Positions 31,432 through 41,880 of a stretch of 64,000 nt of DNA are shown here, one piece after another. Both the position numbers and the translations under genes were made by a program. The notes under the pieces are model-generated. The model saw only the letters and a program-made list of their open reading frames with translations. It searched no databases and had not been told where the DNA came from. The stretch lies in contig JAUCBJ010006842.1 of assembly GCA_032718475.1 (NCBI GenBank), positions 62,001 to 126,000 on the forward strand. Direction: 5' to 3'. Position 1 is the stretch's first letter. Each line of letters begins with the position of its first letter. Source of the stretch: Nemertoderma westbladi. Its lineage: Eukaryota; Xenacoelomorpha; Nemertodermatida; Nemertodermatidae.

Positions 31432-33475
31432 CATCTCGCAGACCACGGTTCCCTCCGGGACTCTGTCGGCGCTGTTATCCGCCCGACTCATCGCGCTAGA
31501 TAAGAACCCCGGCGTCCGACCCATCGGGATCGGCGAGGTTCTCCGACGAGTGATCGGGAAGGCGGCGATCCGCTGCATTCGCGAAGATCTGGAGACGGTT
31601 GGCGGGCCGGTGCAGCTCTGTCTGGGGCAGAAGTCCGGCATCGAGTACGCTGTCCACAGTCTAAATGACGCGTTCGAGCGGGACGACTGCGACGGCGTTC
31701 TCCAGGTGGATGCAACCAACGCGTTTAACGCGCTCAACCGTGAGGGGGCGTTACACAACATCCGCGTAGTGTGCCCCGGGCTCCACAAGATCGTAGCTAA
31801 CTGCTACAGCGAACCGGCGCGGCTGTTCGTGGGGGGGGAAACCTTGCTGTCGGAGGAAGGAACAACCCAAGGAGACCCCGTCGCGATGGCCATGTACGGC
31901 TGTGGGGCGCTCCCGTTCGTGTGCGAGTTGGAGCGTGGGTGTACCACGGATCAGAAATGGTACGCAGACGACGGGAACGCGGCTGGGAAGCTGACTGAGC
32001 TCCTGAAGTTCCTTGTGATCGCGCTGACCCGGGGGCCGCTCTATGGGTACTACCCCACCAAGTGTTGCCTCACCGTGAAACCGGACAAACTTGCGGAGGC
32101 AGAGAAGCTGTTCGCCGGCTACAACGTCTCCATCAACTGTGTCGGGAACAAACTCCTTGGTGGTGTCATCGGGACCGAGGAGTTCCGTCGGAGTTTCACC
32201 CAGGAGAAGGTTGAGGGGTTCGCAGCCGACGTCGAACGACTTAGCGATATAGCGGCGGTGGACCCGCACTGCGCCTATGCGGGGTTGGCGTTCGGCCTGG
32301 CGTGCCGCTGGCGCTACATTGCCCGGGTGGTTCCGGGTGCGACGGACCAGTTCGGGGAGTTGGAGGAGGCGGTAAACCGGTTTCTCTGCCGCCTCACGGA
32401 CCGCCCAGCCATTCCGGTGGATGAGCGGGAGTTGTTGTCGCTGCCGATTCGCGACGGCGGGCTTGGAATACCAGTTCCTCAGGATCTCTCGTCTCAGTAC
32501 CGGCACTCCCGCCTCGTGTGTGAACCGTTCGTCGAGGCCACCGCGGAATCCATGTCGGGGGTCAGGGAGGAACAGATGAAGGTTGTGAAGTCAATCAAAA
32601 TTGTGGCAGCGGCTGTAAACAAAATAAAGAAGGACCAAGTAATAGCCAAGCTGCCCCAACTCCAAGCCAACCTTTGTAACCTGGTAAGCGAGAAAGGAGC
32701 GTCCGCCTGGCTGAACTGCAAACCTCTGACTCTACATGAAACTCACCTCGATAAACAAGAGTTCCGCGACTCCTTGTGCCTCCGCTACGGCTGGACGCCG
32801 CCGAATCTTCCATCTCGTTGTGCCTGTGGGGTGCGATTTACCTCGTCCCACGTCCTGTCGTGCCCCACTGGAGGATTCCCCTCCATTCGGCACAACGAGA
32901 TCCGCGACTTCGTTGCCGACACCCTAACCGAGGTGGCCCACAATGTAGGGGTGGAACCGCAACTCCAGCCATTATCGGGCGAGACTTTCAGTCATCGGTC
33001 GACTTCGACAGACCAGCAGGCGAGGCTAGACGTTTCGGTGAGCGGATTCTGGGGCAACCGCTTCCAGAAGACGTTCATCGACGTCTCAGTCTTTAATCCG
33101 CTGGCAGACACCAACGCGGCGATGTCCCTTCCGGCAGCCCACCTACACCACGAGTCTCGCAAGAGACTCAAGTACGAGGACCGGTTGCGGGAAGTCGAGC
33201 ACGCCAGCTTCACTCCGCTTATCTTCTCGACGTTTGGTGGAACTTCGCCGGCAGCGTCGCAGTTCCTCAAGCGCTTGTCACTGAAGCTGTCCGACAAACG
33301 TGACTACCCGTACTCCGAGTGCGTGGCGTGGGTGCGCAGGCGGCTGAGCTTCGCGCTATTGCGATCAGCCCTCCTCTGTCTGCGTGGCAATCGGTCCGCC
33401 AGGAAGCGTCCGGTGAGGTGCGATGTTGGGGAAACGTCCATCGTCCTCAGTAACGCCGACAGCAATCCGGTGTGA
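31427..33475 (+). CDS. RT plus restriction-like endonuclease of an RLE-type LINE (5' truncated)
   Basis: A continuous 682-codon frame. It is also open upstream through the microsatellite to an ATG at 30689 (928 codons), but that extension is repeat sequence. RT motifs run in order: N-P-G-V-R-P-I-G-I-G, G-Q-K-S-G-I-E-Y, D-A-T-N-A-F-N-A-L, E-G-T-T-Q-G-D-P and the catalytic W-Y-A-D-D (31958-31972). The C-terminal half has a zinc knuckle, C-A-C-G-V-R-F-T-S-S-H-V-L-S-C (32819-32863). A PD-(D/E)xK-like core with Asp in A-R-L-D-V-S (33029) and F-I-D-V-S-V (33080) follows. This CCHC-RLE order defines R2/R4/NeSL-type LINEs, which nick specific sites. The RT N-terminus is missing. Base composition is far more GC-rich than the surroundings. 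Confidence 0.8.
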   Translation, partial: NIISQTTVPSGTLSALLSARLIALDKNPGVRPIGIGEVLRRVIGKAAIRCIREDLETVGGPVQLCLGQKSGIEYAVHSLNDAFERDDCDGVLQVDATNAFNALNREGALHNIRVVCPGLHKIVANCYSEPARLFVGGETLLSEEGTTQGDPVAMAMYGCGALPFVCELERGCTTDQKWYADDGNAAGKLTELLKFLVIALTRGPLYGYYPTKCCLTVKPDKLAEAEKLFAGYNVSINCVGNKLLGGVIGTEEFRRSFTQEKVEGFAADVERLSDIAAVDPHCAYAGLAFGLACRWRYIARVVPGATDQFGELEEAVNRFLCRLTDRPAIPVDERELLSLPIRDGGLGIPVPQDLSSQYRHSRLVCEPFVEATAESMSGVREEQMKVVKSIKIVAAAVNKIKKDQVIAKLPQLQANLCNLVSEKGASAWLNCKPLTLHETHLDKQEFRDSLCLRYGWTPPNLPSRCACGVRFTSSHVLSCPTGGFPSIRHNEIRDFVADTLTEVAHNVGVEPQLQPLSGETFSHRSTSTDQQARLDVSVSGFWGNRFQKTFIDVSVFNPLADTNAAMSLPAAHLHHESRKRLKYEDRLREVEHASFTPLIFSTFGGTSPAASQFLKRLSLKLSDKRDYPYSECVAWVRRRLSFALLRSALLCLRGNRSARKRPVRCDVGETSIVLSNADSNPV

Positions 33476-33713
33476 TGGGCAGTTCATTACAGTACAGCAG
33501 TATTCAGGTATTAGCTGCAGACAGTACTGGTATTGCAGTCCTGTAGGCAATATTCTACCTTGTGTTTATACGGTTGCTAGGTGATGGGTAATGACAGCTG
33601 GTGGTGGTTGAATTATGTTTGTCCAGTAATTTTTGTGCTTCGTGTGTTATTTTTAAAGATGAATATAATATAATATACTGTCAATGTCCTGAGGAAACAA
33701 AAAAAAAAAAAAA
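31427..33713 (+). mobile_element. RLE-type LINE, copy 1 (5'-truncated, poly(A)-tailed)
   Basis: GC-rich element sequence begins abruptly in the 14-bp array and ends in a 15-bp poly(A) at 33699-33713, after which the same array resumes. The structure is a 5'-truncated target-primed insertion into the microsatellite. The 3' UTR is about 220 bp. Confidence 0.85.
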
Positions 33714-34244
33714 TACGTACTATATTATACGTACTATATTATACGTACTATATTATACATACTATATTATACATACTATATTATACATACTATAGTATAC
33801 ATACTATATTATACGTACTATATTATACGTACTATATTATACGTACTATATTATACGTACTATATTATACATACTATATTATACGTACTATATTATACAT
33901 ACTATATTATACGTACTATATTATACATACTATATTATACGTACTATATTATACGTACTATATTATACGTACTATATTATACATACTATATTATACGTAC
34001 TATACTATACGTACTATATTATACATACTATATTATACATACTATATTATACATACTATATTATACGTACTATATTATACATACTATATTATACGTACTA
34101 TATTATACATACTATATTATACGTACTATATTATACATACTATATTATACGTACTATATTATACATTCTATATTATACATACTATATTATACATACTATA
34201 TTATACGTACTATATTATACATACTATCTTATACGTACTATATA
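33714..34244 (+). repeat. 14-bp microsatellite array 2
   Basis: About 38 units of the same C-[G/A]-TACTATATTATA repeat. It is bounded left by the poly(A) of copy 1 and right by the poly(T) (34245-34256) of the opposite-strand copy 2. Confidence 0.95.
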
Positions 34245-34480
34245 TTTTTTTTTTTTAACTTTACAATTTATTCACAAAATAATAAAAAACCTTCAGAAAT
34301 ACAAACACAATTATAGGCACTATAAGAAACAATTAAAAACAGTAATTACACAAACGCGGGAAATTTAAAAACTTAAACAACAACAAACAGTTAAACTGCA
34401 CCACCACCAAACAGCCTGTAACCTATCTAAACATGCCTGCGCCTGGCTCTGAGTCGGCATTCGCTAACACGATGGACGTT

Positions 34481-35588
34481 TCAGCGACATCTGCTGCGCC
34501 GTACCGGTCTCTTGGCGGCAGACCTGAACCCCCGCAGACACATTAGGGATGACCTGAGGAGAGCAAAGCTAATTCGTCGCCGCACCCACGAGATGCACTC
34601 CGGGTATAGGATCTGCCGCTTCTCTACCAGTTTTAACGCGAGGCGCTTGATGAACTGGCGACACAGCGGCGCCATTCCTCCGAAAGTCGAGAAGATGAGA
34701 GGAGTGAAAGTGGCGTGTTCCACCTCCCGGATCCTCTCGTCGTACTTCCGGATCTTCCGCACCTCATGGTGGAGATAGGTGGTGTCCAGCGACATTGCCG
34801 CATTGGTTGCCGCCAGCGGGTTGAAAACCGACACATCAATAAACATCTTCTGGAAGCAGTTGCCCCAGAATCCGCTTACTGACACGTCCAGTCTCGCCTG
34901 CTGGTCTGTCGAGGTGGGGAGGAGGGAGAATGTCTCTCCCGTAAGTGGCTGGAGCATTGGCTCGACAGCCACATTGTGCACCACCTCGGTCAGGGTATCG
35001 GCGAAAAAATCGTGTATCTCGTTGTGTCTCCCCAACTGGGAACCCCCCAGTGGGACACGACAGAATGTGGTTTGTAGAAAATCGTGACCCACAGACACAA
35101 CGAGAGGGGAGATTCTTTGGCAACCACCCATAATGGAGACAAACGGCATCTCGGAACTCCTCCTTGGAAAGGTGAGTGTCATGTAGCGATAGTGCTTTAC
35201 AGTTTAGCCAGGCAGACGCACCTTTCTCTGTATTCAGTAGGCCTAACCTGTACTGTTGTATATCTAACTGGTGGTACACCTCCTCCTTTTTAGCTTTCGC
35301 TACCATGGAGGAGGAGGCTGCCACCAACTTAGCCACATGCATCTGCTCTTCCCTGACTACCGCCATCGACTCACCCTCCAAGGAGACAAATGGATCACAA
35401 ATACTCCGAGAGTTTGCATCCTGGGATTGTAAATCCTCGGGGACTGGGATCCCCAACCCCCCATCCCTAACTGGAAGCGACAACAGCCGTCGTTCAACCG
35501 GCACTACGTGCGGCCGTTCCAACAACCTAAAGGAACCGCTCCACAGACTCTTCCAGCGAATCAAAACTGTCCGTCGCTCCTTGAACAA
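34481..35588 (-). pseudogene. RLE LINE copy 2: RT thumb, zinc knuckle and endonuclease
   Basis: Two overlapping frames. The upstream one (35588-34836) carries the RT C-terminal part, G-G-L-G-I-P-V-P-E-D-L and the knuckle C-V-C-G-S-R-F-S-T-N-H-I-L-S-C. It loses frame around the adjacent G-G-F-P segment. The downstream one (35182-34481) carries the endonuclease core (A-R-L-D-V-S-V-S-G-F-W-G-N, F-I-D-V-S-V-F-N-P). The order and motifs match copy 1. Confidence 0.7.
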
Positions 35589-36348
35589 CTCGCGCTAGGA
35601 ACTGCCAACGGCAGGCGAGTCCAAAAACTAGGCCGGCGTAGGCGCAGTGCGGATCGACTGTGGCAATGGTGGCGAGGCCATCTACATCAGCGGCGAATTC
35701 CCCGACTTTCCGCTCGATGAACTCGCGCTGGAACTCTTCGCTGCCAATGAGACCACCGAGGAGTTTATTGCCCGTGGTGTCGATGGAAACTCCAGTCCCC
35801 GCGAACTCTGCCCTTGCCTCTTCGAGCTTCCCCGGCTTTATGGTGAGGCAGCACTTGGTCGGATAGTACCCGTAGAGCGGTCCCCTTACTGATACCACGT
35901 CCCAGAATTTCCGGAGTTCTTTGATTTTACCAGCGGCGTTCCCATCATCCGCATACCATTTCTGAACAACAGAGCAGGCTCAAACCAACTCCAGCAGTAA
36001 CGGTATAAGTCCGCACCCAAACATCGGTATTGCCACCAGATCGCCTTGGGTTGAGCCCTCCTCCGAAAACATTGTTTCCCCCCCAACGAACAAACACGAT
36101 GGCTGATCGTAGCAGTTCACCACAATAGTGTGGAGTGCGGGACAGACCAGCTGAATGTTGTGTATCGCCGCCTGGCGGTTCGGCGCATTGAAAGCATTAG
36201 TTGCATCAATTTGCAGCATTGCATCACAGTCTTCGGAGGCAAAGGCATCGTTGAGGGAGTGGATTGCGGATTCAATACCGGCCTTCTGGCCGAGACACAT
36301 CTGGACGGTTCTGCCCACTTCCTGAAGATCCTCGCAGATGCAGGACAT
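35527..36348 (-). pseudogene. RLE LINE copy 2: central RT
   Basis: Two in-phase pieces: 36348-35980 with G-Q-K-A-G-I-E-S-A-I-H-S-L, D-A-T-N-A-F-N-A and E-G-S-T-Q-G-D; and 35898-35527 with G-P-L-Y-G-Y-Y-P-T-K-C-C-L-T. The catalytic A-D-D region lies between them in a damaged stretch near 35955-35965. Confidence 0.65.
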
Positions 36349-36429
36349 TGCTGCCTTGCCGACTACTCGCCGGAGGACCTCGCCTATCCCTATAGGACGG
36401 ACTCCGGGGTTTTTGTCGAGTACGAGCAG

Positions 36430-37396
36430 TCACGAGGACAGGAACGAGGAAAGAACTCCAGGGGGAAGAACTGTCTGAGAGATCAGCTTTCCCAAGTCTG
36501 CAATTCGGTTGCAAAGGTCTGCTGACTGAGTCCGGAACTTTGTTAAAAGGTGTTTCCACCCTTGAACATCCAACCCCGAAGGACCGGCAGCATTCCCTCT
36601 CATTCGCAGTAAACTGGACAATATAAGTTGCCCGTTTAACTGCTCAAAGATACACACTGTGGTACTCTGGGGCTCCATCGAACTTGTCGAGGAGGATTGA
36701 CTCGTCCGCGGGTTTGGCGGCCGGGTGTTTCTCACGCAGAACGTCTCGAACCACTTTGCTCGTTCCATCTTTGTCCAAGAAGGTGCCGTCAAGCCTTAGT
36801 GGTTTCCCCCGTTGAGGTCGCTAAAGCACCATTTCCCGTCAGCATGTGGCGCGCACGAATGCCTTCTGCATGGCCACATTCTGAGACTCACCACGGAACC
36901 GCTTTTTCGGGAGATGCGCCTGAATCGCTCTGGCCTCCACTAGGAGGTCGTGGAACTCGGCTCGCTTCCAAGTCTCCAATCGGCTTTCAAGAACCCGCCG
37001 GTGAGTTCCGGTTGTTGACGAGCGGCTTGGTTTCTGAAGTAGCAAAGCCGGGGCCACCATCAGAGCCATTAGCGCGATGGGTTGTAGGACGCTACCCGAC
37101 GTAAACAGTTCTACGAGTCGCGTCAATCCCGCTACGAAATCACGCCCAACCGCACCCTGCGGAGTGAGAAACAGGTTGGGACGCCAGTGGATCACAATGT
37201 TATAAACCTCTTCTATAGATACCTTGAGTTTGTCTATGGGTATCCGACAAATTTCCCAGGTGCAAGTAACAACACTAGTGACCCGTTGCGATAGGGTTGG
37301 CAAAAGGTGAGTCGTTTGGGACATTGCTGACAAGACTGGGGGACCCAACTGAGCACCAACCGACACTGGGGGACCCGACTGAGCATCAACTGACAC
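36430..37396 (-). pseudogene. RLE LINE copy 2: N-terminal domain and RT fingers
   Basis: The frame 37396-36839 starts in decapeptide repeats. It continues into V-I-H-W-R-P-N-L-F-L-T-P-Q-G-A-V-G-R, then A-L-L-L-Q-K-P-S-R-S-S, a conserved pre-RT domain of this LINE family. Frame 36792-36430 has A-A-G-P-S-G-L-D-V-Q-G-W and I-S-Q-T-V-L-P-P-G, the RT fingers; copy 1 begins at the I-S-Q segment. A frameshift separates the two frames. Confidence 0.65.
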
Positions 37397-37760
37397 TGTG
37401 GGACCCTCTGAGCACTAACCGACACTGGGGGAGCGGACTGAGCACCAACCGCTGAAGGTCGACCCAACTGAGCATCAGCCGACACTGGGGGACCCGACTG
37501 AGCACCAACAGACACAGGTTGACCCGACCGAGCACCAACCTACACTGGGGGACTGGACTGCGCGCCAACCACCGCAGGTTGACCCGACTGAGCACCAATC
37601 AACACCGGGGGACCCGACTGAGCACCAACCGACACTGGGCGACCCGACTGAGCACCAACCGGCACAGGTTGACCCGACTGAGCACCAACCGACACACGTT
37701 GACCCAACTGAGCACCAACTGACATGATGGGACCCGACTGAGCACCAACCGACGCTGGGG
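37320..37760 (-). repeat. 30-bp minisatellite encoding decapeptides
   Basis: About 14 units, typically CTGAGCACCAACCGACACTG plus GGGGACCCGA. On the minus strand each encodes S-V-G-A-Q-S-G-P-P-V or a close variant. The last units are in frame with the LINE N-terminal domain; upstream units drift in frame because of small indels. Confidence 0.85.
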
Positions 37761-37817
37761 TACCAGCGTATAATATAATATATAATATTATATATTATAT
37801 TATAATACCATATAATA

Positions 37818-38075
37818 TTGAGTTGCTCTGGATGTAAAAAGGTATATCTGTATACAGCAAGCCTAGGGAAACATTATTCTCACTGTCTATGTTTCCAAAC
37901 TCTAGAGAATTTCGAAAATCTCAGTCACTTACCTTTCCCTTATGAGACAACAGAAAGTGTCGCAGATGGTCAATTACTTATTGTTGCATGGGATGTAGAA
38001 GGAATTAATTTAACAGATGATACCACATTAGATGAAATGACATTTTGTGACATCCGATGTTATTTTGATGACTGA
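37818..38075 (+). pseudogene. C2H2-like fragment of unknown origin
   Basis: An open frame without ATG carries C-S-G-C-K-K-V-Y-L-Y-T-A-S-L-G-K-H-Y-S-H. The spacing, C-x2-C-x12-H-x2-H, is near a classical zinc finger. An acidic tail and a stop follow. It may be a host exon, or the 5' part of the LINE fragment that follows. No confident splice sites were found. Confidence 0.25.
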
Positions 38076-38079
38076 GACA

Positions 38080-38780
38080 TTTGCGAGTGAGGTTAACCTT
38101 CCTGGATATGAAACATTCAATTCACCCTATGATAAAAACAAGACAGGACACTCCACAAACAGATGTATCAGATATTTTACTGGAACTCATACCTTTGATC
38201 TCAGATAATTGTATATGGCGATTTCAATTGTAGAATAGATGCGTCAGGTGAAAGGGGCAATGTGAGCTTCTGGGAGCAAACCTTCAGTGCATTAATAATC
38301 CTGTAGTTCCAACCTACTACTGTTGGAATGGAAGCAGTGCAATTGTTTTATTCTTTGTTGATACGTCACTGCTAGACAGTGTTGAAATAAACGTGCAACC
38401 AACAGTTAACACAAAGCATCAACATGTTCGTGTGAACCTTCAATGTAAAGGATTGGAAACAAAGAAACCACGCACTACAGTGATAAAAAGTCCTCCAAGG
38501 GGGGAGACACACTTGCGCCGTTCTTGTTCATAACTGTGGTTCACTATGCGTAATTTTGTCGACAAGCCGGCACAGAATTCTTAAAAATGCAGCTGCAATG
38601 CAGCATGCCGATCCTAGTAGTGAAATGTAGAAATGGAGGACGTTTATCAAACGATGATATTTTACTATTTAATGGAAAACAAATACAATTCGTAAGAAGT
38701 TTCGAATACCTCGGAATAGTCATCGGTCACCCCAAAATAGTCCATCGCATCGGCTCATTACCTACACCTATATAATAATG
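38080..38780 (+). pseudogene. RTE-like LINE fragments (plus strand)
   Basis: A heavily decayed mosaic. It contains an APE-like start (V-N-L-P-G-Y-E-T-F-N-S-P), an RT palm piece (G-D-T-L-A-P-F-L-F-I at ~38500-38530), a 3'-end piece (F-V-D-K-P...) and an internal piece (S-F-E-Y-L-G-I). Many stops are present. The CAGCTGCAATGCAGCA motif near 38590 is also found in the 28.8- and 62.9-kb LINE tails. Confidence 0.5.
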
Positions 38781-39057
38781 GAATAGCATGCTGTTCGCGC
38801 TTGGCTTGTAAAGTTAAGTTGACCTTGATCTCGATGCTTTCACCAAAGATGTTGTCGCTAGGCATTGGCTACCTACAGTGACGTATGGGTGTGAGTTTTT
38901 ACGACAGGTTATGGCATACATTTGGTATTTTTATTCGATATTTTATTTCTTCATTATAATTCTGTTATTTAAATCGCGATAAAATTAATTAAATCGCGAT
39001 TTGTTTTATCGCGATTTAATTAATTTTAATCATTTATAATTTAACTGCTGCTCTAAA

Positions 39058-39470
39058 TTATTGTACATTAAGTTTCCGATGTATTCTGTGTGATATCCAA
39101 ATTCTCTTATCTGTTTCCTGCAATAATTTCATCCGGAATCCAATATAATGAAATGCTGAACATATATGAGCAAAAGTCTGAATCGAAGGTCTTGAAGGAT
39201 TCAACAAAGACAACAGGAAGATGTCATGCTTGTCTTCCTTTTTTAATAAATCGTCAAATATCCTTATAATTGTCAAAATGGGCTCCAAGGTCCCATGAGG
39301 TTTATGGAACACATTCTGATTTCCACGGAGCAGTCTCTCAATGGGATCCCTGATGCGATTTAATATAATTGTATTGTATTAGCTTTCAAGCAATCGAGAT
39401 CAACGAGATTCCCTGAAAAATTGCAGTGTTAGGTTGCCCTTCTTGGGAACTGGCACCAACTTTTTGTTTT
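39058..39470 (-). pseudogene. RTE-like RT fragment (minus strand)
   Basis: The minus-strand sequence around 39300-39470 matches the plus-strand element at 57641-57800 (ATCGCATCAGGGATCCCATT and GGTGCCAGTTCCCAAGAAGG shared, allowing small differences). It encodes part of the RT (R-I-R-D-P-I-E-R-L). The remainder down to 39058 is an open but mutated continuation (I-F-D-D-L-L-K-K-E-D-K-H). Confidence 0.6.
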
Positions 39471-40484
39471 CATTTCTTGTGGGACTTTTTTTGTAATATA
39501 GTTAGAATAATTTAGTGCTAATTAGCAGCATAAAATTATTATTATTACTAAGAACACTACTCTTCTTACAAACATTTAGCTGACTATGTCCACCAATTAA
39601 TACTCGATATTGAGTTGAATCATTCCACACATTTTGTCACGTTTTTGGCACTTTTGGACTGAAAATACTGACTTTTTGGTTCACCTTTTTTCAGTGACCT
39701 TATTATAAAAGCTGATTTTTGGATTTTTAGAGTCCTGATATCATTATTAACACTTCCCAATGAAATTCCATCGTGAAATATATAATTTTGCAAAAGTTAG
39801 TGCAAGTAACTCGAAATTTTCACATTTTTAAAGTCTATATATTAGCCATTCGATCCTACTAAGGTTTTCGCATGCGCTGATTCCATTTGTAACATTCATA
39901 AATTGGTTAGATTGTCCAAATGGGCGCAAAAATGAAAAGACCCCCTTACTAGCACTTTTCAAAAATCGAAGGTTCAAAAATGCAATTTGGATTGTTCCAA
40001 TCAATTTTATGTTGTTCCGATCGTGATCAGCAGAAAACCCCCATTGGAGTGAAATTTCAATCGGATAAACGATCTGGTAACGTTGCAATTTTTTGGACTA
40101 CTTGCACTTTTCGTTCCAAAATTTGGCCAAAAAAATAAAAATTTTCTTGATCATACAAAATTTTTTTAATTTCCAGTGGAATTAGAACCCCAAAAAATCC
40201 ATCTACACTTAGAATAGGATTGACATCAGAAAATCACAAACTACTTAATTTATAGAATAATTTGCGTGATTTCACTTTCACCTCTGGAAAGGGGATCTCA
40301 TAAATGGATCTTTGATGGACACGACTTCTTCAAATTCATTTTTCGAATACTTAAAATAACATTCAAGGCAAGTATTATAGCGCATTCGAAAGGTAAATAA
40401 ATTTTCTATTCACTTTTATGAATAACTCAAAATCTTCCAGAAGACCAGTTAAATTTGACATTTGTCTATAAATCATCAAGGCCC
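39471..40484. other. AT-rich noncoding region
   Basis: No feature supported. A short minus-strand open frame (39828-40088) lacks any recognisable motif. Confidence 0.5.
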
Positions 40485-40725
40485 TCATGTTCTAGAACAT
40501 TATTAAAAAATAAAAATAGTACATTAATTTTTTTAATTTTTTTTTAAATTGCTCTAGAACAAAAAATATTTTTTCTAGAACATATATATATTTATTTTTT
40601 TAATAGCTAACATATTCTAGAACATGTTCATAAAATAAATAGCAAAAACTAGCTAGTAAAATAAATTTGAGGGGGGGGGGGGGGGGGGGGTGTACCTATA
40701 ACACACTTTTCTATACAAAAAGTAA
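40485..40725 (+). repeat. TTCTAGAA-rich repeat block, copy A
   Basis: Contains the palindrome ATGTTCTAGAACAT (40487-40500) and further TTCTAGAA sites at 40573 and 40615, then a G20 tract (40671-40690) followed by TGTACCTATAACACAC. The same ordered elements recur at 41663-41880, so this is a dispersed direct repeat of about 230 bp. Confidence 0.75.
40671..40690 (+). repeat. G20 tract followed by TGTAC
   Basis: Twenty G residues then TGTACCTATAACACAC. The homologous position in copy B (near 41849) has only six G, showing that tract length has changed since the duplication. Confidence 0.8.
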
Positions 40726-41662
40726 CAAGAACTAGCTACTACAAAATATTTATAGAGGGAAGTAGGATGTCGGAACCAGTGTCGAAATTACTAGCTAAAC
40801 CTACCTAAAACACTAGCAACCATAAAATTTTGTATCTTACTTAACGAGGAGGCTTCAAGTACCGGTACGTCCATTGATCAAATTGCAGCAAATGAAAATT
40901 TATAGAACTCTCCCCATATCAAAATATCAAAATAGTGTAAAAAAATCTTGCCCCCCCCAGTCACCGCCCCCAGTTAACTCGATGGCATGGCCTAAGTACG
41001 CCTTTTATCTAACTAAGTTTGGACCCATTTGATGCATGCAGGAAGTTCTATCTTGAGTCATTGATCTTTCATGAATGTGTTTATATTGTTATAAATTTCA
41101 TTATGGTGCATCACGATGGCTCAAAATGTCAACCAGAACACTACCAAAACAATAGTCAAAAACTAGCTAAAGTGTTCTGGAATATAGTTGTTATAGTGAT
41201 AAACACGTAACTATTGATAAAATTCATTCCAAAAAATATTGGAAAAATGGTTATACATACCATAGTAATGCCCTTGGGGTCCGTGAAGATATAGACGAAA
41301 ATTAAAGAAATTTTTGTTGCCTTATTTTTTTACAATTTGGCAACTTTTGTGCACCGGTAGAACAATGAAATCGAAAAAAGTAAAAAACGCACCGTCCTAT
41401 TATACAATAAGTCTTCTCTATGTAATTAATTTCTGAATATATGACCTTAATACAGTGAAATCATTCTTTTAAAATTAGCGATTAAAAAAATACTAGGTAC
41501 ACCCCACCCACCCACTCACCTTGCCAGCAACGATAAAAATTAGATGAAACAAATTCTACAAAAATTTAAAAAAATATATTTTTTATATTTTTAAAATGTT
41601 CTAGAACAAAAATTATTTGTTATAGAACTTTTTTTCCAGTTCTGACTGTCTGATTAGCGAAG

Positions 41663-41880
41663 ATGTTCTAGAACATTATTCAAAAGTAAAAATAGTACAT
41701 TAATTTTTTTATAATTTTTTAAAAAATGTTCTAGGACAAAAAATATTTGTTCTAGAACATTTATAAATTTTTTATAAATTAGCTAACATGTTCTAGAACA
41801 TGTTCATAAAAAGAAATAACAAAAACTAGAGAGTAAAAAATTTTTTAGGGGGGTGTACCTATAACACACTAGTACCAAAA
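41663..41880 (+). repeat. TTCTAGAA-rich repeat block, copy B
   Basis: Second copy of the 40485-40725 block, with TTCTAGAA at 41666, 41750 and 41791, the shared ATAGTACATTAATTTTTTT segment, and G6-TGTACCTATAACACAC at its end. A further TTCTAGAA lies just upstream at 41599. Confidence 0.75.

Larger units (their letters stand above)
34245..37769 (-). mobile_element. RLE-type LINE, copy 2 (longer, frameshifted)
   Basis: Minus-strand copy of the same family, starting with a 12-bp poly(A) at 34256-34245 against array 2. It contains the C-terminal endonuclease region, RT, a conserved N-terminal domain and a 30-bp coding minisatellite at the 5' end. The high-coordinate edge abuts a palindromic AT-rich run (37771-37812). 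At least four frame breaks inactivate it. Protein similarity to copy 1 is high but not near-identical, so the two inserted separately or long ago. Confidence 0.8.

Noticed and set aside
39828-40088. 86-codon minus-strand frame in AT-rich DNA
   Set aside because: No motif, no context and no splice or poly(A) signals; length is within chance expectation.
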